Source: Pseudomonas sp. 10-1B
Lineage (GTDB): Bacteria > Pseudomonadota > Gammaproteobacteria > Pseudomonadales > Pseudomonadaceae
Length of the DNA stretch: 64,000 bases
Assembly: GCF_000935045.1 (NCBI RefSeq)
Contig: NZ_JYKS01000013.1
Span: 35,763 to 99,762 of the forward strand
Direction of reading: 5' to 3'
Numbering within the stretch: position 1 is the stretch's first letter; every line of letters begins with the position of its first letter. The position numbers and the translations under genes were made by a program. Below, piece by piece: positions 45,504 through 55,024 of the stretch. The notes under the pieces were generated by a model, which worked only from the letters and a program-made list of their open reading frames with translations, ran no database searches and had not been told where the DNA came from.

Positions 45504-46781
45504 ATGCGTTCACCTTGCCGGGTCGCGATCCTGGGCGGCAACCGAATCCCTTTCGCCCGTTCCAATGGTGCCTACGCCACGGCCAGCAACCAGGCGATGC
45601 TCACCGCCGCCCTCGAAGGGTTGGTTGAACGCTATCGCCTGCATGGGCTGCGCTTGGGTGAGGTGGTGGCCGGTGCAGTGCTCAAGCACTCGCGCGACAT
45701 GAACCTGACCCGTGAATGCGTGCTGGGTTCGCGCCTGGCGCCGCAGACCCCGGCCTATGACATCCAGCAAGCCTGTGGCACGGGCCTGGAGGCGGCGCTG
45801 CTGGTGGCCAACAAGATTGCCCTGGGGCAGATCGACTGCGGCATCGCCGGGGGCGTGGACACTACCTCCGATGCGCCGATAGCGGTCAACGAAGGCTTGC
45901 GCCACATCCTGCTACAGGCCAACCGTGGCAAAAGCCTGGGCGAGCGGCTCAAGCCGTTCCTCAAGCTGCGCCCGCACCACTTGAAACCCGAGTTGCCACG
46001 CAACGGCGAACCGCGCACAGGGCTATCGATGGGCGAGCATTGCGAGCGCATGGCCCAGGCCTGGCACATTGGCCGGGTCGAGCAGGACGAGTTGGCGTTG
46101 CTCAGCCACCAGAAGCTGGCTGCCGCGTATGCCGAGGCTTGGCAGGATGACCTACTGACACCGTTCTTGTCGTTGACCCGCGACAACAACCTGCGCCCCG
46201 ACCTGACCCTCGAGCAGTTGGCCAAGCTCAAACCGGCCTTCGATCGCAGCGGCCAGGGCACGTTGACGGCGGGCAATTCCACGCCGCTGACCGACGGCGC
46301 TTCGCTGGTGTTGCTGGGCAGTGAAGAGTGGGCCGCGCAGCAGGGGCTGCCGGTGCTGGCCTACCTGGTCGATGGCGAGACCGCTGCGGTGGATTTCGTC
46401 ACTGGCCGCGAAGGGCTGTTGATGGCGCCGGTGTATGCGGTGCCGCGTTTGCTGGCGCGCAATGGCCTGACATTGCAGGACTTTGACTATTACGAAATCC
46501 ACGAAGCCTTTGCCGCCCAGGTGTTATGCACGCTCAAGGCCTGGGAGGATGCTGATTACTGCCGCGAGCGGTTGGGGCTGGATGCGCCGCTGGGGGCGAT
46601 CGACCGCAGCAAGCTCAACGTCAAGGGCAGCTCGCTGGCGGCCGGGCATCCCTTCGCGGCCACCGGGGGGCGGATATTGGCCAACCTGGCGAAGTTGCTG
46701 GCAACGGCGGGGAAGGGGCGGGGACTGATTTCGATCTGTGCGGCGGGTGGGCAGGGGGTGACCGTGATCGTCGAGCGATAG
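45504..46781 (+). CDS. Thiolase (acetyl-CoA C-acyltransferase, FadI-like)
   Basis: A 425-residue thiolase. The nucleophile Cys91 is in IQQACGTGLEA, His333 in YEIHEAFAAQ, the GHP motif in AAGHPFAATGG and the second Cys412 in ISICAAGGQG, all intact. Length and the LKPELPRNGEPRTGLSMGEH insertion fit the FadI/trifunctional-enzyme type. It makes or cleaves 3-ketoacyl-CoA. GGAGG precedes the ATG. It is divergent from a FabG/MaoC pair, and together they could interconvert 3-ketoacyl, 3-hydroxyacyl and enoyl thioesters. Confidence 0.92.
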   Translation: MRSPCRVAILGGNRIPFARSNGAYATASNQAMLTAALEGLVERYRLHGLRLGEVVAGAVLKHSRDMNLTRECVLGSRLAPQTPAYDIQQACGTGLEAALLVANKIALGQIDCGIAGGVDTTSDAPIAVNEGLRHILLQANRGKSLGERLKPFLKLRPHHLKPELPRNGEPRTGLSMGEHCERMAQAWHIGRVEQDELALLSHQKLAAAYAEAWQDDLLTPFLSLTRDNNLRPDLTLEQLAKLKPAFDRSGQGTLTAGNSTPLTDGASLVLLGSEEWAAQQGLPVLAYLVDGETAAVDFVTGREGLLMAPVYAVPRLLARNGLTLQDFDYYEIHEAFAAQVLCTLKAWEDADYCRERLGLDAPLGAIDRSKLNVKGSSLAAGHPFAATGGRILANLAKLLATAGKGRGLISICAAGGQGVTVIVER

Positions 46782-46802
46782 GTACTTGTAAAAATTGCAT
46801 TG

Positions 46803-46893
46803 GCTTCTTCGCGGGCTTGCCCGCTCCCACAGGCAAAGCGCAGCTTTCGGATGCGGTAATTTACCTGTGGGAGCGGGCGGGCCCGCGAAGAAG
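46803..46893. repeat. Class A REP doublet
   Basis: CTTCGCGGGCTTGCCCGCTC and CCTGTGGGAGCGGGCGGGCC in inverted orientation, 22 nt after the thiolase stop. Confidence 0.88.
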
Positions 46894-46962
46894 GCAGCAC
46901 AGATGTCACGGTCATCGCCCTCAGCTGTTAGGCTTGTCTGGTCAGAACTACAAGAAACCGTC

Positions 46963-47742
46963 ATGCCGATCATCGGACATCCCCGTGCCATCCCGGCGCT
47001 GGACCACTTGCCCAGGCCCCTCTATGCCCGTGCCGAAAGCCTCGGTGCCGGCTCCTGGACCACTCGCCACCAGCACGACTGGGTGCAGTTCTCCTACGCC
47101 ATCAGCGGCGTACTCGGCGTGTATACCCGCGACGGCAGCTACTTCGCGCCACCGCAATGGGGGGTGTGGATCCCTGCCGATGCCGAACACGAAGTGGTGA
47201 CCTCGATGCAGGCCGAGATGCGCAGCCTGTACGTGCGCCGGGATGCCTGCCCGTGGGCGCCGGAGCAATGCCGGGTGCTGGAGGTGACCCCACTGGCGCG
47301 CGAGCTGATCAAGCAGTTTTGCCTGTTCCCTGCGGATTACCCGGAGGGTGACAGCGCCGAGGCGCGCCTGGTGGCAGTGCTGCTCGACCAGTTGCGCACC
47401 TTGCCCGAGGTCGGGTTTTCGCTGCCGTTGCCGCGCCACCCAGGCTTGTTGGCGCTGTGCAATGGCTTGATCGCCGCACCAGACCAGCCGCAGACCTTGC
47501 AGCAATGGGCGCGGCAGCTGGGCTGCTCGGAGAAGACGCTGATGCGGCTGTTCCAGCGGGAGACCGGTTTGAGTTTCCGTAACTGGCGCCAGCGCATGCG
47601 GCTGTTGTCGTCGCTGGCGTTGCTGGAGGCGGGGGAGAATGTGACCGAGGCGGCGCTGGGCTGTGGATATGATTCCACTTCGGCCTACATTGCGGCGTTC
47701 AAGCAGTTGTTCGGGGCTACTCCGGGGGAGTTGAAGCTTTAG
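46963..47742 (+). CDS. AraC-family transcriptional regulator
   Basis: A 259-residue regulator with an N-terminal cupin-like sensor domain (TTRHQHDWVQFSYAISGVLG, PPQWGVWIPADAEHEV) and a C-terminal AraC double HTH (QWARQLGCSEKTLMRLFQRE; YDSTSAYIAAFKQLFGATPG). The ATG at 46963 is the only start that gives the usual cupin N-terminus. Its target may be the flanking genes, but nothing in sequence proves it. Confidence 0.9.
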   Translation: MPIIGHPRAIPALDHLPRPLYARAESLGAGSWTTRHQHDWVQFSYAISGVLGVYTRDGSYFAPPQWGVWIPADAEHEVVTSMQAEMRSLYVRRDACPWAPEQCRVLEVTPLARELIKQFCLFPADYPEGDSAEARLVAVLLDQLRTLPEVGFSLPLPRHPGLLALCNGLIAAPDQPQTLQQWARQLGCSEKTLMRLFQRETGLSFRNWRQRMRLLSSLALLEAGENVTEAALGCGYDSTSAYIAAFKQLFGATPGELKL

Positions 47743-47766
47743 TGATTGGTTGCCTGTACCGGCCCT

Positions 47767-47950
47767 ATCGCCGGCAAGCCAGCTCCCACAGGTATTGCAC
47801 AGACCCTGAGGGCTGCAGAGTCTAGTGGGAGCAACAGTCTTGTATTGCCTGGACTGGCCTCATCGCCAGCAAGCCAGCCCCCACAGGTACTGCACAGGGC
47901 TTGAGGCCTATGCGATCGAGGTGGGAGCTGGCTTGCCGGCGATAGGGCCG
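47767..47950. repeat. Class C REP array
   Basis: A class C REP (ATCGCCGGCAAGCCAGCTCC, from 47767), a degenerate unit GTGGGAGCAACAGTCTTGTA, and a class C doublet with the spacer GGTACTGCACAGGGCTTGAG ending in GGGAGCTGGCTTGCCGGCGA. Positions 47824-47943 nearly repeat 38810-38941. Confidence 0.88.
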
Positions 47951-47968
47951 GTACAGGCAAAGTGGCAA

Positions 47969-49912
47969 TCAGGTACGGAACCTGCGCACCAGCGCATCCA
48001 GTTCATTGGACAACCCGGCCAGGCTCTCCGAGTCCACGCGCGCCGCCTGGGCCAGTTCGGCCACCAGTTGTGCATCCCCGTGAATCTGGCTGATGTGCCG
48101 GTTGATGTCCTCGGCCACCTGGTGCTGTTCCTCGGCTGCTGTGGCGATCTGCGTGTTCATGTCGCGGATCACGTCCACCGACTCACGAATCTGCCCGAAG
48201 CTGTCGCGGGCCAGGCCGATGCGGCTCACCGATTGCTGCGAAACCTCCAGGCTGGCGTGCATCTGCGTGGCCACTTCGGCGGTGCGGCTGGCCAGGTTGC
48301 CCAGCAGGCCGTCGATTTCGGCGGTGGAGTCGGCCGTGCGCTTGGCCAGCGCCCGCACTTCGTCGGCCACCACGGCAAAGCCACGGCCCTGTTCGCCGGC
48401 GCGGGCCGCTTCGATGGCGGCGTTGAGGGCCAGCAGGTTGGTCTGTTCGGCAATCGAGCGGATGGTGCCGAGGATCGACTGGATGGCGTTGCTGTCACGC
48501 TCCAGCTGCTGGATCGACTGCGCCGATTGTTCGATCTCCTGGCTCAGGCGATCAACGCTGTGCACGGCGGCATCGATCTGCTGCTGGCCTTCGCGGGCCT
48601 GTTGCTGGCCACTGTCGGCCGACTGCGCCGCCTGGCTGCAGGAGCGCGCCACTTCGTTGGCGGTGGCGACCATTTCGTGGAAGGCGGTGGAGACCATATC
48701 CACTGCTTCGCGCTGGCGGCCTGCGGCTTCGGCCATGTCGCTGGAAACCCGGGTCGAGCTGCTGGAGGTGCTGAGGATCTTGCTGGCGGCAGCGCCGATG
48801 TGCTGGATCAGGCTGCGAATGGCACCGAGGAACTGGTTGAACCAGCTGGCCAGTTGCGCGGTTTCGTCGCGGCCGCGGATTTCCAGGTTGCGGGTCAGGT
48901 CACCCTCGCCCTGGGCGATATCTTCCAGACCGTTGGTAACGCTGTTGATCGGGCGCACGATCAGCTTGGCGAAGGCTGCACCAACCACGGCGAACAGCGC
49001 GGCCAGCACCACGGCGATGGCCCCGATCAGCCAGGTCAGCTGGGTGGTGGTCTGCATCACTTCGCTTTGCTCGATCAGGCCGATGAAGGTCCAGCCCAGT
49101 TGCTCGTCGGGGAAGACGTTGGCCATGTAGCGCACGCCATTGAGCTCGACCTCGACCAGGCCTTTGCCGGCCTTGGCCAGTTCGGCATAACCGTCACCAA
49201 AACTGGCCAGCTGCTTGAAGTTGTGGCTGGCGTCGCGTGGGTCGACCATCACGTTGCCGTTGCTTTCAACCAGCATCAGGTAGCCGCTTTCGCCCAGCTT
49301 GATCTGCTTGACGATCTCGGTCAGGCCCTTGAGCGACACATCGATGTTGACCACGCCGCCGGGGTTGCCAAGCTGGTTGGCCACGGCCCGCACGGTGCTG
49401 ATCAGCACGGCGTCGTCGGCGGCCCAGTAGTAGGCGCCGGTACGCACGGTCTTGCCCGGGTTGGCCATGGCCAGCTGGTACCACGGGCGTGGGCGAGGGT
49501 CGTAGTTGACGAACTTCTGCCCGGCTGGCCAGCCGACGTAACCGCCGTCACTGACCCCGTAGGAAACGTAGGCATAGCTAGGGTGGGAGTCTGCCAGACG
49601 GGTGAAGAAATCCAGCAGTTGCTTGTCCTGGTCGCCCAGCTCGTAGGACGGGGTGGCGCTCATGAACTTGTTGAGGTTGCTGCCGGTGGCGGCGACCATG
49701 GGTTGTGCAGCCAGGTACTCGACGTTCTGGTTGATGCCCTGGAAGAAGATGTTCATCGCGTTGCCGACCTGGCGGATTTCCCGGCTGCTGCCGTCGAGGA
49801 ATTCGTCGCGGGCTTCGCCACGCAGGTTGAGGACCACCAGGGTGGCCACGAGGACGATGGGCAAGCCGGCGATGACCGCGAATGCCCAGGTCAGTTTCTG
49901 TTTGATGTTCAT
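47969..49912 (-). CDS. Methyl-accepting chemotaxis protein with dCache domain (amino-acid type)
   Basis: A 647-residue chemoreceptor. TM1 is at about 8-28, then a periplasmic dCache_1 domain (to about 275), TM2 ([20 protein letters not shown]), HAMP, and the signalling tip [20 protein letters not shown]. In the dCache domain Y137-x4-R142-x-W144-Y145, Y161/162 and Asp191 in NIDVSL match the residues that bind the amino- and carboxyl groups in amino-acid receptors of the PctA type. An amino-acid ligand is therefore inferred. The start [11 protein letters not shown] at 49912 is chosen before TM1. Confidence 0.92.
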   Translation of the reverse strand: MNIKQKLTWAFAVIAGLPIVLVATLVVLNLRGEARDEFLDGSSREIRQVGNAMNIFFQGINQNVEYLAAQPMVAATGSNLNKFMSATPSYELGDQDKQLLDFFTRLADSHPSYAYVSYGVSDGGYVGWPAGQKFVNYDPRPRPWYQLAMANPGKTVRTGAYYWAADDAVLISTVRAVANQLGNPGGVVNIDVSLKGLTEIVKQIKLGESGYLMLVESNGNVMVDPRDASHNFKQLASFGDGYAELAKAGKGLVEVELNGVRYMANVFPDEQLGWTFIGLIEQSEVMQTTTQLTWLIGAIAVVLAALFAVVGAAFAKLIVRPINSVTNGLEDIAQGEGDLTRNLEIRGRDETAQLASWFNQFLGAIRSLIQHIGAAASKILSTSSSSTRVSSDMAEAAGRQREAVDMVSTAFHEMVATANEVARSCSQAAQSADSGQQQAREGQQQIDAAVHSVDRLSQEIEQSAQSIQQLERDSNAIQSILGTIRSIAEQTNLLALNAAIEAARAGEQGRGFAVVADEVRALAKRTADSTAEIDGLLGNLASRTAEVATQMHASLEVSQQSVSRIGLARDSFGQIRESVDVIRDMNTQIATAAEEQHQVAEDINRHISQIHGDAQLVAELAQAARVDSESLAGLSNELDALVRRFRT

Positions 49913-50080
49913 CGACGCTCCCGGAATTTTTTGTTGTCGACACGCGAGGCAGGTAGCCATTGCATCGGCAGCATCCGGGTTTTATGAAGCCCAAACCCCT
50001 GTATTTATTGGATGAAGTCGTGGTTGGCGACTATTCGGTCGTGTTTGGACGTATATGGCATACCAAATCGCTGAAAGCGC

Positions 50081-50491
50081 TCAGTGACAGCAACTACCCG
50101 CAGCGCCATTGGCCAGGTCCTTGAGGATCGGGCAGTCCGGGCGATCATCCCCCTGGCAGTGCGAGACCAGCTCGCCGAGGGTGTCGCGCAGGTTCACCAG
50201 CTCCTCGATGCGCCGGTTCAGTTCATCGATATGCTGCATGGCCAGGGCCTTCACATCGGCGCTGGCGCGTTGGCGGTCTTGCCACAGGGTCAGCAGCTTG
50301 CCGACCTCTTCCAGGGAAAAGCCCAGGTCGCGAGAGCGCTTGATGAAGGCCAGGCTGTGCAAGTCTTCCGCCTGGTACAGGCGGTAGCCGCTGTCGCTGC
50401 GGGTAGCAGGCTTGAGCAGGCCGATGGACTCGTAGTAACGGATCATCTTGGTGCTGAGCCCGCTGCGGCGGGCGGCCTGGCCGATGTTCAT
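50081..50491 (-). CDS. cueR: Copper-responsive MerR-family regulator CueR
   Basis: A 136-residue MerR-family activator. N-terminal winged [23 protein letters not shown], dimerisation helix, and the metal loop [10 protein letters not shown] with Cys112 and Cys120 spaced as in Cu(I)/Ag(I)-sensing CueR; a C-terminal CCH follows. It activates promoters with 19-bp spacers, two of which are found upstream of copA and copZ. The start overlaps the copA stop by ATGA, so cueR is cotranscribed with its target. Confidence 0.94.
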   Translation of the reverse strand: MNIGQAARRSGLSTKMIRYYESIGLLKPATRSDSGYRLYQAEDLHSLAFIKRSRDLGFSLEEVGKLLTLWQDRQRASADVKALAMQHIDELNRRIEELVNLRDTLGELVSHCQGDDRPDCPILKDLANGAAGSCCH

Positions 50492-52887
50492 GGGGCCTCC
50501 TGGGTGGTGCTGGTGGGTTTCCAGGCCTTGAGCCACAGCGCGTTGCTCACCACGCTGACGCTGGACAGGGCCATCGCGGCGCCGGCCAGTACCGGGTTGA
50601 GGTAACCCAGCGCGGCCAACGGGATGCCGATCAGGTTGTAGATGAACGCCCAGAACAGGTTCTGGCGGATCTTGGCGTAGGTCTTGCGGCTGATCTCCAG
50701 GGCGGCCGGCACCAGGCCTGGGTCGCCGCGCATCAGGGTGATGCCTGCGGCCTGCATGGCCACGTCGGTGCCGCCACCCATGGCAATGCCGATATCGGCG
50801 GCGGCTAGCGCCGGTGCATCGTTGATGCCATCGCCGACCATGGCGACCACGCCATCGCGCTTGAGCGCGGCCACGGTCGCGGCCTTGTCGGCTGGCAGCA
50901 CTTCGGCATGCACATCGTCGATGCCCAGGGCGTCGGCAACCACTTTGGCGCTGCCACGGTTGTCGCCGGTCAGCAGGTGGCTGCTGATGCGTTGCGCGTG
51001 CAGGGTGTCGATCGCCTGCGCGGCGCCGGGCTTGAGGCTGTCACCAAAGGCGAACAGGCCCAGCACACGGGGTTGCGTGCCGCGCTCGATCAGCCACGAC
51101 AGGGTACGCCCCTCGGCTTCCCAGGCCTGGGCCTTGGCGGCCAGCTCACCGGGCTGCAGGGCGCTTTCGTCGAGCAGGCGGCGGTTACCCAGGGCCAGCT
51201 CACGGCCTTCCACGCGCCCGGCGATGCCACGCCCGGTCAGCGACTGGCTGTCGGCGACGGCAGGCACGTCCAGCCCCTGTTCGGCACAGGCATCCAGCAC
51301 CGCCTTGGCCAACGGGTGTTCGCTGCCGCGTTGCAGGGCACCGGCCAGGCGATGCAGGTCGGCGTCGCTACAAGCCTGCGCCTGGCTGTGGACAACCCGG
51401 GGGCTGCCGGAGGTGAGGGTGCCGGTCTTGTCGAAGACCACGCGGTTGACTGCATGGGCGCGTTCCAGGGCCTCGGCGTCCTTGATCAGGATGCCGTGGC
51501 GGGCGGCGACCCCGGTGCCGGCCATGATCGCCGCTGGGGTGGCCAGGCCGAGGGCACAGGGACAGGCGATCACCAGCACGGCGACGGCATTGATCAGCGC
51601 GGTTTCCAGCGGTGCGCCGGCCAGCCACCAGCCGCCCAGGGTGAGCAGTGCCAGTACCAGCACGGCCGGGACGAATACCTGACTGACCCGGTCGACCAGC
51701 TTCTGGATCGGGGCCTTGGCGGCCTGGGCGTCTTCCACCAGGCGGATGATGCGGGCCAGCACGGTCTCGGTGCCCAGCGCCTGGGTGCGCACCAGCAGGC
51801 GGCCTTCGCCATTGATGGCACCGCCGGTGACGCTGTCGCCCGGTTGCTTGGGCACCGGCAGGCTCTCGCCGCTGATCAACGCTTCATCGGCATGGCTGCT
51901 GCCATCCTCGACTGTGCCATCGACCGGGAAGCGCTCGCCGGGCTTGACCAGCACCAGGTCGCCGAGGCGCAACTGAGCAATGGCCACGTCTTCTTCCCGG
52001 CCGTCGACCACACGTACGGCGCGTTCCGGGCGCAGCGCCTCAAGGGCACGGATGGCGCTGGCGGTCTGGCGCTTGGCGCGGCTTTCCAGATACTTGCCCA
52101 GCAGTACCAGGGCGATCACCACGGCCGAGGCCTCGAAGTACAGGTGCGGGGCCATGCCGGCGGGCGCCTGCGCCCATTGGTACAGGCTCAGGCCGTAACC
52201 GGCGCTGGTGCCCAGGGCTACCAGCAGGTCCATGTTGCCGACACCGGCACGAACGGCCTTCCAGGCGGCCACGTAGAACCGCGCGCCGAGCATGAACTGC
52301 ACCGGTGTCGCCAGCATGAACTGCGCCCATGCCGGCAACATCCAGTGCAGGCCGAACGGCTGCAGCAGCATTGGCAACACCAGCGGCAGGGCCAGCAACA
52401 GGGCCGCGCCGACCGCCAGGCGCTCATTGCGCAGGCGGCGTTGGGCAGCGCTTTGGTCATCCTTGGTGGTTTGCGGCAGGCTGGCGCTGTAACCGGCCTT
52501 TTCTACCGCCTCGATCAGCAGGTTGTCGTCCAGGGCAGCGAGCACTTCGAGGTGCGCGCGCTCGCTGGCCAGGTTGACGCTGACCTGTTCGACCCCGGGC
52601 AGTTTGCCGAGGGCGCGCTCTACGCGGCCGACGCAACTGGCGCAGGTCATGTCGCCGATCTGCAGTTCGACGGTGCGGGTGGGCACGCCATAGCCGGCTT
52701 CGCGTACGGCATCGACCAGGGCGGGCAGGCTGTTGGCCGGGGCCTGGACCCGGGCCTGTTCGGTGGCGAGGTTGACGCTGACCTGTTCAGCGCCGGTGAC
52801 CTTGCGCAGGGCGCGCTCGACCCGGCCAGCACAGCTGGCGCAGGTCATGCCGGAGATCGGCAGGTCGAATGTGGTGGATGCGGGCAT
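50488..52887 (-). CDS. copA: Copper-exporting P1B-type ATPase CopA
   Basis: A 799-residue Cu(I) efflux ATPase of the inner membrane. Two N-terminal heavy-metal domains have GMTCASC and GDMTCASC; the transmembrane ion site is [10 protein letters not shown]; the phosphorylation site is DKTGTLTSG; and the TGDN and [10 protein letters not shown] motifs follow. AGGAGGAG precedes the ATG at 52887. A CueR-type promoter lies 26 nt upstream. It overlaps cueR downstream. Confidence 0.96.
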   Translation of the reverse strand: MPASTTFDLPISGMTCASCAGRVERALRKVTGAEQVSVNLATEQARVQAPANSLPALVDAVREAGYGVPTRTVELQIGDMTCASCVGRVERALGKLPGVEQVSVNLASERAHLEVLAALDDNLLIEAVEKAGYSASLPQTTKDDQSAAQRRLRNERLAVGAALLLALPLVLPMLLQPFGLHWMLPAWAQFMLATPVQFMLGARFYVAAWKAVRAGVGNMDLLVALGTSAGYGLSLYQWAQAPAGMAPHLYFEASAVVIALVLLGKYLESRAKRQTASAIRALEALRPERAVRVVDGREEDVAIAQLRLGDLVLVKPGERFPVDGTVEDGSSHADEALISGESLPVPKQPGDSVTGGAINGEGRLLVRTQALGTETVLARIIRLVEDAQAAKAPIQKLVDRVSQVFVPAVLVLALLTLGGWWLAGAPLETALINAVAVLVIACPCALGLATPAAIMAGTGVAARHGILIKDAEALERAHAVNRVVFDKTGTLTSGSPRVVHSQAQACSDADLHRLAGALQRGSEHPLAKAVLDACAEQGLDVPAVADSQSLTGRGIAGRVEGRELALGNRRLLDESALQPGELAAKAQAWEAEGRTLSWLIERGTQPRVLGLFAFGDSLKPGAAQAIDTLHAQRISSHLLTGDNRGSAKVVADALGIDDVHAEVLPADKAATVAALKRDGVVAMVGDGINDAPALAAADIGIAMGGGTDVAMQAAGITLMRGDPGLVPAALEISRKTYAKIRQNLFWAFIYNLIGIPLAALGYLNPVLAGAAMALSSVSVVSNALWLKAWKPTSTTQEAP

Positions 52888-52912
52888 GGCTCTCCTCCTT
52901 GGACAGGCCTCC

Positions 52913-52943
52913 AGCATCAACCTTGCCATGCAGGTAAGGTCAA
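52913..52943 (-). promoter_or_regulatory. CueR-type promoter of copA-cueR
   Basis: On the minus strand: -35 TTGACC, 19-nt spacer, -10 GATGCT. The spacer carries the dyad ACCTTACC-TGCAT-GGCAAGGT, the classic MerR-family arrangement for Cu(I)-responsive CueR. The -35 overlaps the stop codon of the upstream gene. Confidence 0.88.
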
Positions 52944-53326
52944 TAGCCCAGGCCGGCTCGCTTCAACTCCAGCCCATATTGCCCCATGGCAATGCGGTAT
53001 TTGTTGATCTGGCCCGCCTGCAGGTTCAATCGCGTGCTGCGCTGGTCCTCGATACCTGCCGCACAGCCAGGCATTTGCCCGGGCAGCACGCGCAGGCGCA
53101 CGTCCACGGGCCCGGGTGGCAGGTTGAACGAAGTGGACTGCTCCTGGAACACGCGCCCCGACAGCTGATCGTTGAGGTAGACGCCGATCTCGCAATGGGT
53201 AGCCACTTCCAGGCGTTCCCGGGAAATGATCAGTACGCTGTAGTCCGAGTTGCCCTCGGCGCTGGCTGGTGGCGCCGCAGCCAGCGCGCTCAATAGCCCG
53301 ACGACGCCCAATGCTGCCCTGAACAT
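52940..53326 (-). CDS. Small exported protein, unknown function
   Basis: A 128-residue protein with a Sec signal peptide ([18 protein letters not shown], cut near ASA-EG). The mature part has two Cys (in [10 protein letters not shown] and [10 protein letters not shown]), probably one disulfide, and an immunoglobulin-like strand pattern ([18 protein letters not shown]). I do not recognise a named family. GGAG precedes the ATG. It lies directly upstream of copA on the same strand, with its stop inside the copA promoter, and divergent from copZ. Confidence 0.75.
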   Translation of the reverse strand: MFRAALGVVGLLSALAAAPPASAEGNSDYSVLIISRERLEVATHCEIGVYLNDQLSGRVFQEQSTSFNLPPGPVDVRLRVLPGQMPGCAAGIEDQRSTRLNLQAGQINKYRIAMGQYGLELKRAGLGY

Positions 53327-53413
53327 GAAAAATCTCCTGCTTGCCTGATCATCAAAGGCGCAGCTTGGCCGACGCGGGCGCGGATTTCCACCCCGGCTGT
53401 TGCAGGCAGGCCT

Positions 53414-53444
53414 TGACCTTGCCCCGATGGCAAGCTTGAGACTC
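53414..53444 (+). promoter_or_regulatory. CueR-type promoter of the copper chaperone gene
   Basis: -35 TTGACC (53414-53419), 19-nt spacer, -10 GAGACT (53439-53444). The spacer carries ACCTTGCC-CCGAT-GGCAAGCT, closely matching the dyad upstream of copA. Confidence 0.85.
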
Positions 53445-53469
53445 GTTGAAAACCTGAAGGAGGTATCCC

Positions 53470-53667
53470 ATGCAAGTGTTCAATGTACAAGGCATGACCT
53501 GTGGCCATTGCGCGAAAGCCGTGACCCGTGCGGTGCAGGAGCAGGATGCCGCGGCCAAGGTGGAAGTCGACCTGGCGGGCAAGCAGGTACGTGTGCAGAG
53601 TGAGTTGGCGCAGGAGCAGATTCTTACAGCCATTCGGGATGAAGGGTATCAGGCCGAACTTGCCTGA
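53470..53667 (+). CDS. copZ: Copper chaperone (CopZ-like heavy-metal-associated domain)
   Basis: A 65-residue single HMA domain with the Cu(I)-binding motif GMTCGHC (Cys11, Cys14) and a ferredoxin-like fold pattern ending ILTAIRDEGYQAELA. It hands Cu(I) to CopA in the cytoplasm (family knowledge). AGGAGG precedes the ATG. A CueR-type promoter lies 25 nt upstream, so it is coregulated with copA. Confidence 0.93.
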   Translation: MQVFNVQGMTCGHCAKAVTRAVQEQDAAAKVEVDLAGKQVRVQSELAQEQILTAIRDEGYQAELA

Positions 53668-53674
53668 GCACTTA

Positions 53675-53744
53675 CCTGTGGGAGCGGGCCAGCCGGTGCC
53701 GTCCACCGCGTCGCCTGATTCGCGGGCACGCCCGCTCCCACAGG
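53675..53744. repeat. Class A REP doublet (left copy truncated) with conserved spacer
   Basis: CCTGTGGGAGCGGGC runs directly into the spacer CAGCCGGTGCCGTCCACCGC, then TTCGCGGGCACGCCCGCTCC inverted. The spacer is the same as at 7.5 kb and 38.9 kb. Confidence 0.85.
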
Positions 53745-53842
53745 GGCCGCGTCGGCCCTTGGGTTTGTTGCAAATGTTTTCATCCCGTCGGGGTCCACTG
53801 TAGGTAGAATGAGCTACTTGCTTAGCCTGCTATGGATTCCTG

Positions 53843-55024
53843 ATGAACCTGCGAATGGTGCTCATCCTGGGCGCACTCAGTGCGTTCGGGCCCTTGGCGA
53901 TCGACTTCTACCTGCCCGCCTTCCCGGCCATGGCGAAGGCGTTCGCCACCGATGAAAAACACGTCCAGGCCACCTTGGCCGCCTACTTCCTCGGCCTGTC
54001 CATTGGCCAACTGGCCTACGGCCCGGTGGCCGACCGCTTTGGCCGACGCAAACCGCTGATGTTCGGGGTGACCTTGTTCACCCTGGCGTCGTTGGCCTGT
54101 GCCTATGCCCCCAACCTCGATACCCTGGTGTTGGCGCGTTTCGTCCAGGCCCTGGGCGGCTGCGCCGGGATGGTGCTGTCGCGGGCCATCGTCAGTGACA
54201 AGTGCGACCCGGTGGCCTCGGCCAAGGTGTTCTCGCAGCTGATGCTGGTCATGGGCCTGGCACCGATCCTGGCACCGATGCTGGGTGGGGTGCTGGTGAA
54301 CCTGGCCGGCTGGCAGTCGATCTTCCTTGCCCTGAGCTTGTTCAGTGCAGGCTGCTTGCTGGCGGTTAGCCTGGGCCTGCCAGAAAGCCTGCCTGCGCAC
54401 ATACCGCGCCAGCCACTGTCTGGTGCCTTGCGCCAGTACCGGCGCCTGCTCGCTGACCGGGTTTTCCTCGGCCATGCCTTGACCGGCGGTATCGCCATTG
54501 CCGGCATGTTTGCCTACATCGCCGGTTCGCCTTTCGTGTTCATCCAGCTCTACGACGTACCGGCCGAGCATTACGGCTGGTTGTTCGGCACCAATGCCGC
54601 GGGTTTTATCCTGGTGGCGCAGGTGAATGCACGTTTGCTGGCCAAACATGGGCCGGCATTCCTGTTGGCGCGGGCGGTATGGCTGTACCTGGCGGCAGGC
54701 CTGGTACTGTTGGGCGTGGCGGCAATGCGGCCGGCCCAGCTGTGGCCGCTGCTGGTGCCACTGTTCGTGTGCATTGCCAGCCTGGGCTGCATCATCCCCA
54801 ACGCCTCTGCTTGCGCCATGAGTGGGCAGGGCGCGCGGGCCGGCAGCGCCTCGGCCTTGATGGGCTGCCTGCAGTTCAGCGTCGCCGCAGGCGCTGCGGC
54901 GCTGGTCGGGCTGCTGCATGATGGCAGTGCGGTGCCGATGGCGCTGGTGATCAGCCTGTGTGGGGCACTGGCGGTCAGTGTCGCGCTGTTGACTCGTGGC
55001 TTGCAGGCCAGGCGTCCCGCATGA
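53843..55024 (+). CDS. Bcr/CflA-type MFS drug exporter
   Basis: A 393-residue twelve-helix MFS protein. The N-terminal FGPLAIDFYLPAFPAMA (Asp in TM1), the loop motif A GPVADRFGRRKPLM, and motif C in LGGCAGMVLSRAIVSD identify the DHA1 Bcr/CflA subfamily of proton-coupled multidrug exporters. The substrate is unknown. The last 50 nt overlap a small convergent gene on the minus strand. Confidence 0.92.
   Translation: MNLRMVLILGALSAFGPLAIDFYLPAFPAMAKAFATDEKHVQATLAAYFLGLSIGQLAYGPVADRFGRRKPLMFGVTLFTLASLACAYAPNLDTLVLARFVQALGGCAGMVLSRAIVSDKCDPVASAKVFSQLMLVMGLAPILAPMLGGVLVNLAGWQSIFLALSLFSAGCLLAVSLGLPESLPAHIPRQPLSGALRQYRRLLADRVFLGHALTGGIAIAGMFAYIAGSPFVFIQLYDVPAEHYGWLFGTNAAGFILVAQVNARLLAKHGPAFLLARAVWLYLAAGLVLLGVAAMRPAQLWPLLVPLFVCIASLGCIIPNASACAMSGQGARAGSASALMGCLQFSVAAGAAALVGLLHDGSAVPMALVISLCGALAVSVALLTRGLQARRPA

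Noticed and set aside
47825..49987. 720-codon plus-strand frame over the dCache chemoreceptor
   Set aside because: Antisense of a complete chemoreceptor, and it begins inside REP sequence.
50908..53007. 699-codon plus-strand frame over copA
   Set aside because: Antisense of a complete P1B ATPase.
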